Positions 19,816-29,843 are shown, counted from the first letter of the stretch. The stretch is 50,447 bases of DNA from Mycobacterium sp. (GCF_025933915.1 NZ_JAICZA010000012.1:1-50447), one strand, 5' to 3'. Notes: generated from the letters alone by a model not told the origin. Translations and numbers: made by a program.

Positions 19816-21207
19816 TCACACGTGCATATGTAGCGGCGAGCCGGCCAATGCCAGCACCGCTTCGCCCAGCGCCTCGTTCTGGGTGGGATGGGCGTGCACA
19901 AACGGTGCGATGTCCGTAGGCAGCGCTTCCCAGCCAACCATCAGCTGAGCCTCCCCGATCAGCTCGCCGACGCGATCGCCCACCATGTGAACACCGACCA
20001 CCGGGCCGTCACCGTCGGCTCGTCCGCGGCGAATTACCTTGACTCCGCCCGCAGTTCGTAGGATCTGGCTCTTCGCGTTGCCACCGAGGTCGTAGACGAT
20101 CGTTGTGATCTCGCCATACTGCTCGCGCGCCGACGACTCGGTGAGCCCCACCGAAGCGACCTGCGGGTGGGCGTAGGTTACCCGCGGAATCAGCTGGTCC
20201 GCCAGCAGTACCGGGTCCCGGCCGGCAATCTGTTCGGCAACGTAAACGCCATGCGCGAAGCCACGGTGGGCCAGTTGTGCCCCGGCCACGAGGTCGCCGA
20301 CTGCGTAGACGTCGCCGTGGTTGGTCGTGAGTCGGCGATCGACCGCCACAAACCCGCGATCCGTGGCGATTCCGGCCTCGGCGAAGCCGGCCGATCTGGG
20401 TTCGCGGCCGACGGCCACCAGCAACACGTCAGCCTCCATCGCCTCACCGTCGGCCAATTCCACGGCAACCCCGGCGCCGTTCTGTCTGGCCGCGGAGACG
20501 GTCGCGCCGGTCTTGACCGTGATACCCCGGCGACGCAGCGCCCGTTCGAGCGTCGTCGAACTCCAGTCGTCTTCGCCGGGCAACAGCCTGGGCATCGCTT
20601 CCAGCACCGTCACCTCGGCGCCGTACGACGCCCACATGCTCGCGAACTCGACGCCAATCACACCGCCGCCGAGCACGATCGCAGTACGCGGGATCTCGGG
20701 CAGCTGCAGGGCGTGATCGCTGGACATGATCCGGTCACCGATCGGGATGTTCGCGATTGCTCGAGAGGCGGAACCGGTCGCCAGGACCACCGCCCGGCCC
20801 GTGTAGGGATTTCCGTCCACGACGACGGTACGGTTTCCGACATAGCGGCCGACACCCTGGATGACCGCTATACCGCGGCCGGCGATCAACCCGTTTAGTC
20901 CGGTGTGTAGCCGGTCCACCACCGACTGCTTGTAGGCGTGCACGGCCGCCATGTCGATGGCGGTCAGGGTTGCGCGCACGCCGAAACCCTCGGCCGCGCG
21001 CGTCATGTCGGCGACCTCGGCCGCATGCAACAGCGCTTTGGTGGGAATGCAGCCGCGATGCAGACACGTGCCGCCGACCTTGTCCGTCTCGATCAGGGTC
21101 GCGGAGAGGCCCAGTTGACCTGCCCGCAGCGCGCAGGCGTAGCCGGCCGAGCCGCCGCCGAGAATCAGCACGTCGCTGTGCTGGGCCGGCCGGGAATCGC
21201 CCATCAC
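19816..21207 (-). CDS. Dihydrolipoamide dehydrogenase, E3 of the branched-chain keto acid dehydrogenase
   Basis: A 463-residue flavoprotein. The FAD site is VLILGGGSAGY, the redox-active cysteines are C48 and C53 in GGTCLHRGC, and the NAD site is VLGGGVIGVEFA. VYAVGDLVAG is the second FAD contact. The C-terminal proton relay is HPTQNE (H440, E445), supplied to the other subunit of the dimer. It reoxidises the dihydrolipoyl arm of E2 with NAD+. The GTG start overlaps the E2 stop as GTGA, so it is the last gene of the bkd operon. M. tuberculosis shares one Lpd (Rv0462) among its complexes; here the complex appears to have a dedicated E3. Confidence 0.93.
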   Translation of the reverse strand: MMGDSRPAQHSDVLILGGGSAGYACALRAGQLGLSATLIETDKVGGTCLHRGCIPTKALLHAAEVADMTRAAEGFGVRATLTAIDMAAVHAYKQSVVDRLHTGLNGLIAGRGIAVIQGVGRYVGNRTVVVDGNPYTGRAVVLATGSASRAIANIPIGDRIMSSDHALQLPEIPRTAIVLGGGVIGVEFASMWASYGAEVTVLEAMPRLLPGEDDWSSTTLERALRRRGITVKTGATVSAARQNGAGVAVELADGEAMEADVLLVAVGREPRSAGFAEAGIATDRGFVAVDRRLTTNHGDVYAVGDLVAGAQLAHRGFAHGVYVAEQIAGRDPVLLADQLIPRVTYAHPQVASVGLTESSAREQYGEITTIVYDLGGNAKSQILRTAGGVKVIRRGRADGDGPVVGVHMVGDRVGELIGEAQLMVGWEALPTDIAPFVHAHPTQNEALGEAVLALAGSPLHMHV

Positions 21208-22403
21208 AACCGCGCCAACGCCGCGATCGGGTTCTCGATGAAATCGGCGAACAGTCGCAAGAATCCGCCGGCGGTAGCGCCGTCACACACCCGGTGATCG
21301 AAGCTCAGCGAAACTTGCGTCATTTTGCGCACGGTCAATTCGCCGTCGACCACCCAGGGCCGGTCGACGATTCGGCCGATCCCCAGGATCGCGGCTTCGG
21401 GGTAATTGATGATCGGTGTGGACCCGTCGACACCGAAGACGCCGTAGTTGTTCAGCGTGAACGTTCCCCCGGTGAGCCGGGCGGGCGGGAGATTGTCCTT
21501 GCGGGCCAATGTCGTTGTCGCGGTCAACACATCGGATAACGCAAGGAGGTCGAGCGTGTCGGCGTTCTTGATTACCGGGACCACCAGCCCGCGCGGCGTT
21601 TGGGCCGCGATTCCCAGGTTGACGTGTTGGTAGCGGACGAATTCCGATCGTGCGGTGTCGACCGACGAATTGAGGTCGGGGAACTGCCGGAGTGCGGCGA
21701 CGGCGAACCGGGCCAGCAGCGCCAGCAGGCTGACCTTGCGGCCCGCGACCTCCTGGACGGATCGTCGGGCGTCGAGCAGTCCGGTGGCGTCGACATCGAC
21801 CCAGGTGGTCGCATCGGGAATCTCGCGGCGGCTGGTTACCAGCTTCTCCCCAATCGCCTTGCGCGTTCCGGTGATTGGGGTGCGTACTTCGTCTCGCATG
21901 CTGGTTGCGGTCTGGGTCAGGGCGTGTTCGACATCTGCGCGAGTGATCACGCCGCCCGGTCCGGCGGCCGCCAGGAGGGCGAGGTCAACACCGTTGTCGC
22001 GGGCCAGTTTTCGCACCACCGGCGAGATCACCTTGGTCGTGGCGGCTACCGGAGCGATCGGCTGCTGTACCGGCGTTCGACGGCGACGACGAGGATCTGG
22101 CTCACGAGTGCCGTACCCGATCAGCACATTTCCCGAGCCCGGCCCCTCCTCTGTGCGTTCACCGGCGCTGGCGACAGTGATCAACGGAGCGCCCACGGCC
22201 AGGGTTGAACCCACTTCGGCGTGCAGTTCAATCACCTTGCCCGCGAATGGGACCGGAACCTCGACTGCCGCTTTGGCGGTTTCGACCTCGACGACCACCT
22301 GGTCGACGGTCACGGTGTCGCCGACCTGCACTCGCCAGTCCGCGATGACGGCCTCCGCGAGGCCCTCACCGAGGTCGGGCAGCACGAATGTCTGGTCGGT
22401 CAT
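21204..22403 (-). CDS. bkdC: Branched-chain keto acid dehydrogenase E2 (dihydrolipoyl acyltransferase)
   Basis: A 399-residue protein with three parts. Residues 1-78 form a lipoyl domain with lipoyl lysine K44 (ETAKAAV). A peripheral subunit-binding domain lies near 128-165 (SPVVRKLARDNGVDL, GPGGVITRADVEHAL). The catalytic domain ends with SFDHRVCDG (H370, D374). It transfers the branched acyl group made by E1 to CoA. A single lipoyl domain is usual for BCKDH E2 enzymes. Its ATG overlaps the stop of the small membrane protein by one base (TAATG), and its stop overlaps the E3 start. Confidence 0.94.
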   Translation of the reverse strand: MTDQTFVLPDLGEGLAEAVIADWRVQVGDTVTVDQVVVEVETAKAAVEVPVPFAGKVIELHAEVGSTLAVGAPLITVASAGERTEEGPGSGNVLIGYGTREPDPRRRRRTPVQQPIAPVAATTKVISPVVRKLARDNGVDLALLAAAGPGGVITRADVEHALTQTATSMRDEVRTPITGTRKAIGEKLVTSRREIPDATTWVDVDATGLLDARRSVQEVAGRKVSLLALLARFAVAALRQFPDLNSSVDTARSEFVRYQHVNLGIAAQTPRGLVVPVIKNADTLDLLALSDVLTATTTLARKDNLPPARLTGGTFTLNNYGVFGVDGSTPIINYPEAAILGIGRIVDRPWVVDGELTVRKMTQVSLSFDHRVCDGATAGGFLRLFADFIENPIAALARL

Positions 22404-22723
22404 TAGGGCACCATTTTTGTTGCGGGCTTCGTTTGCGGTTCGCGGATAGGACTCGGCGGGAACCGAAGTGGCTCATCCCGATCGGGTGAGCCGTCTGCGT
22501 CAGGCGTGGCAGGTGACGTCTCCCGCAACGGGCTGACACCGGCTGCCGACGCCCGCGGGTGATCGAACACCCGGCTCGCCGCGGCCCTGGGGCCGTTGCG
22601 GGGCCGATGCCGACGCCACCGCGCGGTGCCCAGGGCGTGCCCGACGGTGACGAGCGCGGGTATGAGTAGCGGGAACAAGATCAGCAAGAGCATCGATGAC
22701 AGGGTTACGATGGCACTGAGCAC
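22403..22723 (-). CDS. Small membrane protein embedded in the bkd operon
   Basis: A 106-residue protein that I do not recognise. The GTG at 22723 was chosen because AGGAG lies seven bases upstream; a longer frame to 22768 has no such site. Residues 2-28 are one strongly hydrophobic segment (AIVTLSSMLLLILFPLLIPA), followed by a basic patch (ARWRRHRPRNGPRAA) that would remain in the cytosol, then a Pro-rich disordered tail. It overlaps the E2 start by one base and sits between E1beta and E2, so it is translated with the complex. A role in tethering the dehydrogenase to the membrane is speculation. Confidence 0.6.
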   Translation of the reverse strand: MLSAIVTLSSMLLLILFPLLIPALVTVGHALGTARWRRHRPRNGPRAAASRVFDHPRASAAGVSPLRETSPATPDADGSPDRDEPLRFPPSPIREPQTKPATKMVP

Positions 22724-22792
22724 GGATTCACTCCTCTTGTTCGGTATCCATATCACGTTGACGGGCAATGCTTCTCACTTGACGATGTGTCG

Positions 22793-23800
22793 TTATGCGT
22801 GGGCCGGAGCCCATCGGGTGTCGATGCGGTCGTCCCATTGCAGCCGACCGAGTGCGTCGAGAATCCGGTCGCAGCAGGGCAGGTGCAACCCCTCGAATTT
22901 GGGTGCCGGATAGGGAATGTCGAAGCCGCAGACGCGCAGCACCGGCGCCTGCAGGTGATGGAAGCAGCGTTCCTGAACCCGGGCCGCGATCTCGGCTCCC
23001 ACCCCGGCGAATCCTTGGGCCTCGTGCACCACGATGCATCGACCGGTCTTTCGCACCGATGCCGCGACGGTCTCGTCGTCGAACGGGACGATCGACCGCA
23101 GGTCGATCACTTCGACATCGCGCCCGTCGTCGGCAGCAGCGGCGGCAGCCTGCAACGCGGGTTCGACCGCGGGCCCATACGCGATCATCGTGGCGTCGTG
23201 TCCCGACCGGAGTATTCGCGCTCTCCCGATCGGGGTGCCTCGCTCGAGGTCGACGTCGTCGCGGGAAAAATAGAGGCGTTTGGGTTCGAGGAACACCACC
23301 GGATCGGGGTCGTCGATCGCGTGCCGCAACAGACTGTAGGCGTCCGCGACCGACGCCGGCGCAACGACTTTGAGGCCGGGAGTGTGCGCGTAGTACGCCT
23401 CGCTGGAATCGCAATGATGCTCGACCCCGCCGATACCGCCGGCGAACGGTATCCGGATCACCATCGGTGCCGACAGCGCACCTTTGGTGCGGTTCCTGAG
23501 CTTGGCGACGTGGGACACGATCTGCTCGAACGCCGGGTAGGCGAAGGCGTCGAACTGCATCTCCACCACCGGGCGAAAACCCGCCATCGCCATGCCGATG
23601 GCGAACCCGATGATTCCCGATTCGGCCAGCGGTGTGTCGAAACACCGATCCCTGCCGAACGTTTTGGCGAGGCCGTCGGTGACACGGAAAACCCCACCCA
23701 GGTCGCCGACGTCCTCGCCGAATACCAACACGGATTCGTCTTGCTCGAGTGCGTCGCGGAGCGCAGTGTTGAGAGCCTGCGCCATGGTGATCACGGTCAT
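22793..23800 (-). CDS. bkdB: Branched-chain keto acid dehydrogenase E1 beta
   Basis: A 335-residue protein with the transketolase pyrimidine-binding and C-terminal domains. The signature stretches are VLVFGEDVGDLGGVFRVTDGLAKTFG, TPLAESGIIGFAIGMAMAGFRPVVEMQFDAFAYPAFEQIV and the C-terminal CGFDIPYPAPKFE. It forms an alpha2beta2 heterotetramer with the product of the next gene and holds part of the thiamine diphosphate site. It is 5 bases downstream of the E1alpha stop. Confidence 0.95.
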   Translation of the reverse strand: MTVITMAQALNTALRDALEQDESVLVFGEDVGDLGGVFRVTDGLAKTFGRDRCFDTPLAESGIIGFAIGMAMAGFRPVVEMQFDAFAYPAFEQIVSHVAKLRNRTKGALSAPMVIRIPFAGGIGGVEHHCDSSEAYYAHTPGLKVVAPASVADAYSLLRHAIDDPDPVVFLEPKRLYFSRDDVDLERGTPIGRARILRSGHDATMIAYGPAVEPALQAAAAAADDGRDVEVIDLRSIVPFDDETVAASVRKTGRCIVVHEAQGFAGVGAEIAARVQERCFHHLQAPVLRVCGFDIPYPAPKFEGLHLPCCDRILDALGRLQWDDRIDTRWAPAHA

Positions 23801-23805
23801 CCTTG

Positions 23806-24921
23806 TCAGGCCTCCCGGGCCTCGGCGGCTAATTCCGCTCGCAGCTGCGATTGTTGTTCGCGCAGTTGACTGGTCGGTTCGGCGAATACGTAACGGAAAA
23901 GGTCGTCGACATCAGTCGGCCGATCGGCGTTGATCCCGACTCGTAGCGCCGCGGCGCGGTCTTCGGCTTCGGCGGCGACAGCACTCACATGGGCGTCGTC
24001 AACCAGGCCTTCGGCCCGCAGGTAGGTCTCGAGCCGGGCGATGGGATCCCGCGCGCGCCAGTGCGCGACTTCGTCGTTGGTCCGGTACCGGGTTGGATCA
24101 TCGGCGTTGGTATGACCCTCAACCCGGTAGGTATGAGCTTCGACGATTACGGGGCCATTGCTGTCCAGCACATAGCTACGCGCTTCGTCCATCACCGCCA
24201 GCATCGCCACCGGATCGTTGCCGTCGACCTGCTCACTGCCGATGCCATATCCGATACCTTTGTGCGCCAACGACGGGGCGGCCGTCTGCCTCGACAATGG
24301 CACGCTGATCGCAAAACCGTTGTTCTGCACCAAGAAAATCACAGGCGCACCGAAAACCGCCGCGAAGTTCAGGGCTTCGTGAAAGTCGCCTTCACTGGTC
24401 GCACCGTCGCCACAAAGCGCCAGCACCACTGCGTCGAGGCCTTTGCGGGTCTGGGCATGCGCCAGCCCGGCCGCGTGGAGAAGCTGGGTCGCCAACGGCG
24501 TGCACTGCGGTGCGGTGCGGTGGCGTGCCGGGTCATAGCCGCAGTGCCAATCGCCTGCCACCATGGTGAGGACCTCGACAGGATCCACACCCCGGGTGAC
24601 CAACGCCATCGAATCGCGGTACGTCGGGAACATCCAATCCGTTGCCCGCAGCGACATCGCGGCAGCGACCTGACAAGCCTCCTGTCCTCGTGCGGACGGA
24701 TACACCGCCAACCGGCCCTGCTTGGTCAGCGCCGTCGCCTGTTCGTCAAAACGGCGCCCCAGAACCATGTTTCGGTACATGTCGACCAGTCGTTGACCGG
24801 ACGGCCGGAGGTACCTCGCAGCACTGTCGGTCAGCTGACCCGTCGGGTCGAGGTACTGCACGGGAGCGTCGGCCGGAAGAAAATTCGCGTACGTCGTGCC
24901 GACGCGCTCAACCACCGCCAC
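23806..24921 (-). CDS. bkdA: Branched-chain keto acid dehydrogenase E1 alpha
   Basis: A 371-residue thiamine diphosphate enzyme. The cofactor motif runs from GDG (171-173) to NN (200-201): GDGATSEGDFHEALNFAAVF and then PVIFLVQNNGFAISVP. The phosphorylation-loop region HTYRVEGHTNADDPTRYR is conserved. It decarboxylates 2-oxoisovalerate, 2-oxoisocaproate and 3-methyl-2-oxovalerate and passes the acyl unit to the lipoyl arm of E2. The GTG start has a GGGAGG ribosome site. It is first in the operon, divergent from the Lrp-type regulator. It corresponds functionally to Rv2497c, but the operon with its own E3 and the membrane protein differs from that locus. Confidence 0.94.
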   Translation of the reverse strand: MAVVERVGTTYANFLPADAPVQYLDPTGQLTDSAARYLRPSGQRLVDMYRNMVLGRRFDEQATALTKQGRLAVYPSARGQEACQVAAAMSLRATDWMFPTYRDSMALVTRGVDPVEVLTMVAGDWHCGYDPARHRTAPQCTPLATQLLHAAGLAHAQTRKGLDAVVLALCGDGATSEGDFHEALNFAAVFGAPVIFLVQNNGFAISVPLSRQTAAPSLAHKGIGYGIGSEQVDGNDPVAMLAVMDEARSYVLDSNGPVIVEAHTYRVEGHTNADDPTRYRTNDEVAHWRARDPIARLETYLRAEGLVDDAHVSAVAAEAEDRAAALRVGINADRPTDVDDLFRYVFAEPTSQLREQQSQLRAELAAEAREA

Positions 24922-25078
24922 AACTGCCTCCCAATTTGACTACCTGCGCTCCAATAGTCGACGTTTGTGGCCATTAATGCATCGTGGCCGCGGGACTTGA
25001 GGATGTATTGGCCTAGCCATGAGGATTTATATGCATACTGTTCATACCCCTGATCGAACGAGGCGAGGCGGCGAACAG
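24922..25078. promoter_or_regulatory. Divergent bkd / Lrp-type regulator control region
   Basis: This 157-base gap is AT-richer than the genes on either side. It contains two ATGCAT palindromes at 24977-24982 and 25031-25036 (the second extended to TATGCATA at 25030-25037), 54 bp apart. Lrp/AsnC proteins often bind several loosely palindromic sites and wrap DNA, so these are candidate contacts. I cannot assign a -10 element for either gene with confidence. Confidence 0.35.
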
Positions 25079-25552
25079 ATGGACGACGACACGACAGCAT
25101 CTCTGGAACTGGACGATGTCGATCGGCGGCTGATCCGGGAATTGGTCAAAGACGGCCGGGTGTCGATGCTGGAGTTGGCCAAGCGGGCGCACATCTCTCG
25201 CACCCATGTGTACGCGCGGATCGAGCGGCTCGAACAGCGCGGGATAATCGAGGGCTTCACCGCACGAATCAACCTGGAAAAAGCCGGCTTTGCGACGTCG
25301 GCGCTGATCGCGTTGTCCATTCAACAGGACGCCTGGCGCGGCTTGTCGGCACAGTTGAAGACACTGCGGTTCGTCGAACGGTTCACTCTGGTGGGCGGCG
25401 ACTTCGACGTTCTCGTCGTGGTCCGCGCCCCCGACAATGCGACCCTGCGCACGGTGGTGCTGGAACGGCTGCACGGCATGGCCGGCATCCGCGCAACCCG
25501 CACCTGGTTGGTGTTCGAGGAGTGGAATGGCCTGCCGGCCGGCTGGTTTTGA
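25079..25552 (+). CDS. Lrp/AsnC-family transcriptional regulator of branched-chain catabolism
   Basis: A 157-residue protein. The N-terminal helix-turn-helix reads LDDVDRRLIRELVKDGRVSMLELAKRAHISRTHVYARIERLEQRGII, and the C-terminal half (FVERFTLVGGDFDVLVVVRAPD) is the RAM effector-binding domain. The ATG at 25079 follows a GAGGCGG ribosome site; the frame also opens at 25019. It is divergent from bkdA and convergent with the Leu/Val-type dehydrogenase, with 11 bases between stops. This placement supports control by a branched-chain amino acid, as with BkdR-type Lrp proteins. Confidence 0.92.
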   Translation: MDDDTTASLELDDVDRRLIRELVKDGRVSMLELAKRAHISRTHVYARIERLEQRGIIEGFTARINLEKAGFATSALIALSIQQDAWRGLSAQLKTLRFVERFTLVGGDFDVLVVVRAPDNATLRTVVLERLHGMAGIRATRTWLVFEEWNGLPAGWF

Positions 25553-25563
25553 ACAGCGCTACG

Positions 25564-26664
<1,101 letters not shown>

Positions 26665-26673
26665 CTACAGAAC

Positions 26674-27921
26674 CTAGGTATCTGACGATAGGCTTGCATC
26701 TGACGCCGCGAAAATGGACACAGATTGTCCACATCCACCGGATCGGAGTGCATCATGTTCAGTCGGCCGAGCCGCGACTCGATCCCGGAGAGCATGTTGC
26801 GTGGATCCCACCGACGGGTGAATGGGCGCGTCGGTCCCGGTCAGCCGGCCTCCGTTCCCGCCACCGCGATCCGCGATGATCTCCGCGGCGATCGAGACCG
26901 CCGTCTCCTCGGGCGTGATCGCACCGAGTTGCAGACCGATGGGTGCCCGCAGCCGGCCGAGTTCCCGTTCGGTCAATCCGATTTCACGCAGCCGAGCCGC
27001 ACGGTCAGCATGGGTCCGCCGGGAACCGATCGCGCCGACGTACGCCGGTCGCTCCTTCCAGCCCCCATCACGCAGGGCGAGTTCGAGCAAGGGGACGTCG
27101 AATTTCGGGTCATGGGTCAACACCACCAAGACGGTGCGACCGTCAACGCGACCGGCGTCACGCTCCGCCCTCAGATAACAGTGTGGCCACTGCACCACGA
27201 TGTCGTCGGCATCGGGAAACCTTGTCGGCGTGGCGAATACCGCTCTCGGATCGCAAACGGTGACGTGATAGCCCAGAAACGCGCCGATTCCCGCGGTCGC
27301 CGCGGCGAAGTCGATCGCCCCGAAGACGATCATCCGGGCCTGCGCGTGATGCGCGGACACGAAGATCTCGAGTTCGTCGTCGATACCACCGCCTGTTGAG
27401 CGGTAACGCAGCACCGCCGGGCCACCGGCGCTCCATGTTCCGCGTACTGTCCGCGTCACATAGGCGTCGGCGCGAGCTGAGCCCAGTGAGCCGCTGATCG
27501 AACCGGGTCGGACGATCAGTCGCCGGCCCACCCAGGCCGGGTCCCTCGCCCGGACGGTTGTTGCGACAACCATCGACTCCCGCTTCGGGCCAACCACTTC
27601 GCCGAACTCCGGATAGCTGTCGCGGTGGATCCTCTCGATGAAGATCTCGAGGGTGCCGCCACAGGTAAGGCCTGCCTCAAAGGCGTTGTTGGCCAACCCG
27701 AAACACTGCAGAACCGGTACTCCGTCCGTGAGCACCTGAAGTGCCAGTTCATACACGGCCGATTCGACACATCCGCCCGACACGCTGCCGATGACCGAAC
27801 CGTCCTCGGCGACAAACATCATCGACCCGGGCGGCCGCGGCGCCGAATCCCACGTTCGGACCACGGTCGCCGCCGCGACCGCTTCGCCGCGCAGCCACCG
27901 CTGGCGTATCTCCTCGCTCAC
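26674..27921 (-). CDS. XdhC-family molybdenum hydroxylase maturation factor
   Basis: A 415-residue protein. The N-terminal XdhC/CoxI domain has ATVVRTWDSAPRPPGSMMFV, SVSGGCVESAVYELA and LTCGGTLEIFIE. The C-terminal Rossmann domain has VCDPRAVFATPTRFPDAD and GAIGSRRTHADRAARLREIGLTE. XdhC proteins bind the molybdenum cofactor, help its sulfuration and insert it into hydroxylases; the likely client is the three-subunit enzyme at 32163-35862. The GTG at 27921 overlaps the amidohydrolase stop as GTGA and is preferred to GTG 27927. About 60 residues after IIADRGGG are low-complexity and unusual for the family, suggesting a drifted C-terminus. Confidence 0.9.
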   Translation of the reverse strand: MSEEIRQRWLRGEAVAAATVVRTWDSAPRPPGSMMFVAEDGSVIGSVSGGCVESAVYELALQVLTDGVPVLQCFGLANNAFEAGLTCGGTLEIFIERIHRDSYPEFGEVVGPKRESMVVATTVRARDPAWVGRRLIVRPGSISGSLGSARADAYVTRTVRGTWSAGGPAVLRYRSTGGGIDDELEIFVSAHHAQARMIVFGAIDFAAATAGIGAFLGYHVTVCDPRAVFATPTRFPDADDIVVQWPHCYLRAERDAGRVDGRTVLVVLTHDPKFDVPLLELALRDGGWKERPAYVGAIGSRRTHADRAARLREIGLTERELGRLRAPIGLQLGAITPEETAVSIAAEIIADRGGGNGGRLTGTDAPIHPSVGSTQHALRDRVAARPTEHDALRSGGCGQSVSIFAASDASLSSDT

Positions 27922-29159
27922 ACCCACTGCGCAATCCGCGTGGAGATCTTGTCGACATGGATGGTGCCGCGGTGAATCACCGCCCGCACCCGCTCGGACA
28001 AACCGTGCACGCCGATGTCGGTGCCGTCCAACAGCACGAGGTCCGCTCGCTTGCCGGGCGCCAACTCACCGATCTGGTCACCGACACCGAGCAATTCGGC
28101 CGCCGACGTTGTTGCCGCGCGCAGCGCATCGGCCGGCGAGAGGCCCTGGCCATGCATCAGCTCAAGCTCGGCGAGGTTGTGCCCGTGGGGCGCAATCCCG
28201 GCATCGGTTCCCATCGCGATGCGGACGCCCGCGGCGTGCGCGAGCCTCAGCGATTCGCCGTGTGCCTCGACCACGTCGGCCACCTTTGTCCGAGTGGTCG
28301 CGGTGATGCCGGCGCCAGTCTGCGCCAGGCGTAAGAGGGCGTGCGGTGCGGATAGTGTTGGCACCAGCCAGGTTCCGTTGTCCACCATCATCGCGACCGC
28401 TTCCTCGTCGAGATGCACCCCGTGCTCGATGGAACGAACACCGCACCGCACGGCATTCTTGACACCATCGGTGCCCTGCGCGTGCGCCATGACGTGGACC
28501 CGCGCGGCTCGAGCCTCAACCATCATCACCGCAAGTTCTTCGGCGGCGAGATGCGCGCGGCGAGGGTCACTGCACGGGCTGACGACCCCACCCGTGGTGG
28601 CGACCTTGATGACGTCGGCGCCGGCGCGGATCAGTTCTCGGACCTTGCGGCGCATCTCGTCGACGCCGTCGACGATTGTCGACGGGCAGCCGGGGTGGGG
28701 CGGCCACAGGGCGTGCACGCACTCGCCCGATGGCATCCATTCGTCGGCGTGGCCGCCGGTCTGGCTGAGCATACCGATCGCGATTTGCATGTCGGGGCCG
28801 TCGATCAGCCCGGTGTCCACCGCCTGTTTGACGCCGAGGTCCGCGCCGGCCGCATCTCGGACAGTGGTCACTCCGGCGTGCAGGGTCAAGCGCAGGTTGC
28901 GGACTGCCTGAAAGAACCTGAGCGAGAACGGACTTTGGATCAGCCGTAGTACGTCGACATCGTCGAGCGTGACATGGACGTGGCAGTCGATAAAACCCGG
29001 TACCACCAGGTGTCCGGTGGCATCCAGCGCGGAGTCGCCGTCCAGGCCCGGCCCCACCTCGACGATGCGTTCACCGTCGATGACCACATCGGCGGGAGAC
29101 GCCGTTCCGGAGACCGGATCAAAAACGCTCCCACCGTGGACGAGCAGCCGCGGGCTCAC
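27918..29159 (-). CDS. Metal-dependent amidohydrolase (imidazolonepropionase/prolidase-like)
   Basis: A 413-residue protein. The GTG at 29159 overlaps the TetR stop as GTGA; the frame upstream of it only copies the regulator in another frame. The metal site is readable as GFIDCHVHVTL (HxH), a lysine in GADVIKVATTG, MAHAQG, SIEHGVHLD and MGTDAGIAPHG with the catalytic Asp. It should hydrolyse a cyclic or linear amide (C-N) bond. Similar enzymes act on dipeptides, hydantoin-like rings and N-heterocycle breakdown products. Translational coupling to the regulator and to XdhC places it in the molybdenum hydroxylase pathway, perhaps opening or deacylating the hydroxylated product. Confidence 0.9.
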   Translation of the reverse strand: MSPRLLVHGGSVFDPVSGTASPADVVIDGERIVEVGPGLDGDSALDATGHLVVPGFIDCHVHVTLDDVDVLRLIQSPFSLRFFQAVRNLRLTLHAGVTTVRDAAGADLGVKQAVDTGLIDGPDMQIAIGMLSQTGGHADEWMPSGECVHALWPPHPGCPSTIVDGVDEMRRKVRELIRAGADVIKVATTGGVVSPCSDPRRAHLAAEELAVMMVEARAARVHVMAHAQGTDGVKNAVRCGVRSIEHGVHLDEEAVAMMVDNGTWLVPTLSAPHALLRLAQTGAGITATTRTKVADVVEAHGESLRLAHAAGVRIAMGTDAGIAPHGHNLAELELMHGQGLSPADALRAATTSAAELLGVGDQIGELAPGKRADLVLLDGTDIGVHGLSERVRAVIHRGTIHVDKISTRIAQWV

Positions 29160-29815
29160 GGTCCCTCCGCCGATTGCCGGTAGAGCGTGTTGATCCAGAT
29201 GGTTGTCAACGCGTCGGTCGCCGCGGCCGGGTCGGCGAACGGTCGCTGCCCGAACGATGCCAGCAGGTAGCGCTCGTTCATCCACGTCAGGGCGCGCGCC
29301 ACCTCGCCAGGCTGCGCAATCTGGCTGCGGCCCTCCGCGATGTCCGCTTGGATCCGGCGCGCGGTCGCCGTCACGAGACCTTCAGCCAGAGCGGAATACA
29401 GCTCGCTGATCTCCGGGTCGTATCTCGCGGTATCCGAGATCGCCTGGATGAGCCGGCCGTGTTCGACGAATATCTCGGTCAGGTCGGCCAGGCTGTGCCG
29501 AAGATCGGCGGCCGGGTCATCGTGATCGGCCATCCACTCGTCGGCGACATGACCCAACTCCAGACCGACGTCGTCCAGCATCGCCATCAGCAGATGCTGA
29601 CGATCCTCGAAATGCCGGTAGAAGGCGGTCCGGGCGACCTCGGCAGCGGAGGTGATGTCGTCGAGCGAGATCTCAGCCCAGGGCTGGTTCTCCAGCAGGC
29701 GATGGGCGGCGTCGAGTAGCCGTCGCCGGGCATTGCGCCGGTGTTCGCGCCGGCGCGCCTGCAGATCGCTTTGTCGCGTCGTCACATCGCCAAGTCTGGC
29801 ACGTCCAGACGGCAT
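29156..29815 (-). CDS. TetR-family regulator of the molybdenum hydroxylase cluster
   Basis: A 219-residue protein. The helix-turn-helix is readable as LLDAAHRLLENQPWAEISL followed by DDITSAAEVARTAFYRHFEDRQHLL. The ligand domain follows, with ERYLLASFG near the C-terminus. The ATG at 29815 was chosen because a TATAGT -10 element ends six bases upstream on this strand, giving a probable leaderless start; alternatives are TTG 29821 and GTG 29785. It is divergent from the LLM enzyme, and a perfect palindrome lies in the gap. Inference: it represses both divergent units until the substrate or an acyl-CoA binds. Confidence 0.9.
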   Translation of the reverse strand: MPSGRARLGDVTTRQSDLQARRREHRRNARRRLLDAAHRLLENQPWAEISLDDITSAAEVARTAFYRHFEDRQHLLMAMLDDVGLELGHVADEWMADHDDPAADLRHSLADLTEIFVEHGRLIQAISDTARYDPEISELYSALAEGLVTATARRIQADIAEGRSQIAQPGEVARALTWMNERYLLASFGQRPFADPAAATDALTTIWINTLYRQSAEGP

Positions 29816-29820
29816 GTACA

Positions 29821-29826
29821 ACTATA
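29821..29826 (-). promoter_or_regulatory. Candidate -10 element for the TetR-led transcript
   Basis: On the minus strand these bases read TATAGT, a strong match to the mycobacterial TANNNT consensus. The ATG at 29815 lies six bases downstream, where transcription should begin, so the message is probably leaderless. No ribosome site precedes the ATG, in agreement. Confidence 0.5.
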
Positions 29827-29830
29827 ACGT

Positions 29831-29843
29831 TGACACCGTGTCA
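29831..29843. promoter_or_regulatory. Candidate TetR operator, TGACAC-C-GTGTCA
   Basis: A perfect inverted repeat with 6-bp arms and a one-base centre. It lies between the divergent TetR and LLM genes, just upstream of the -10 element of tetR and about 65 bases before the LLM start. Its position over the promoter region of both units suits an autoregulated TetR repressor. Confidence 0.55.

Noticed and set aside
20167..20898. Plus-strand 243-codon frame opposite the dihydrolipoamide dehydrogenase
   Set aside because: Antisense shadow of a gene with all catalytic motifs in place.
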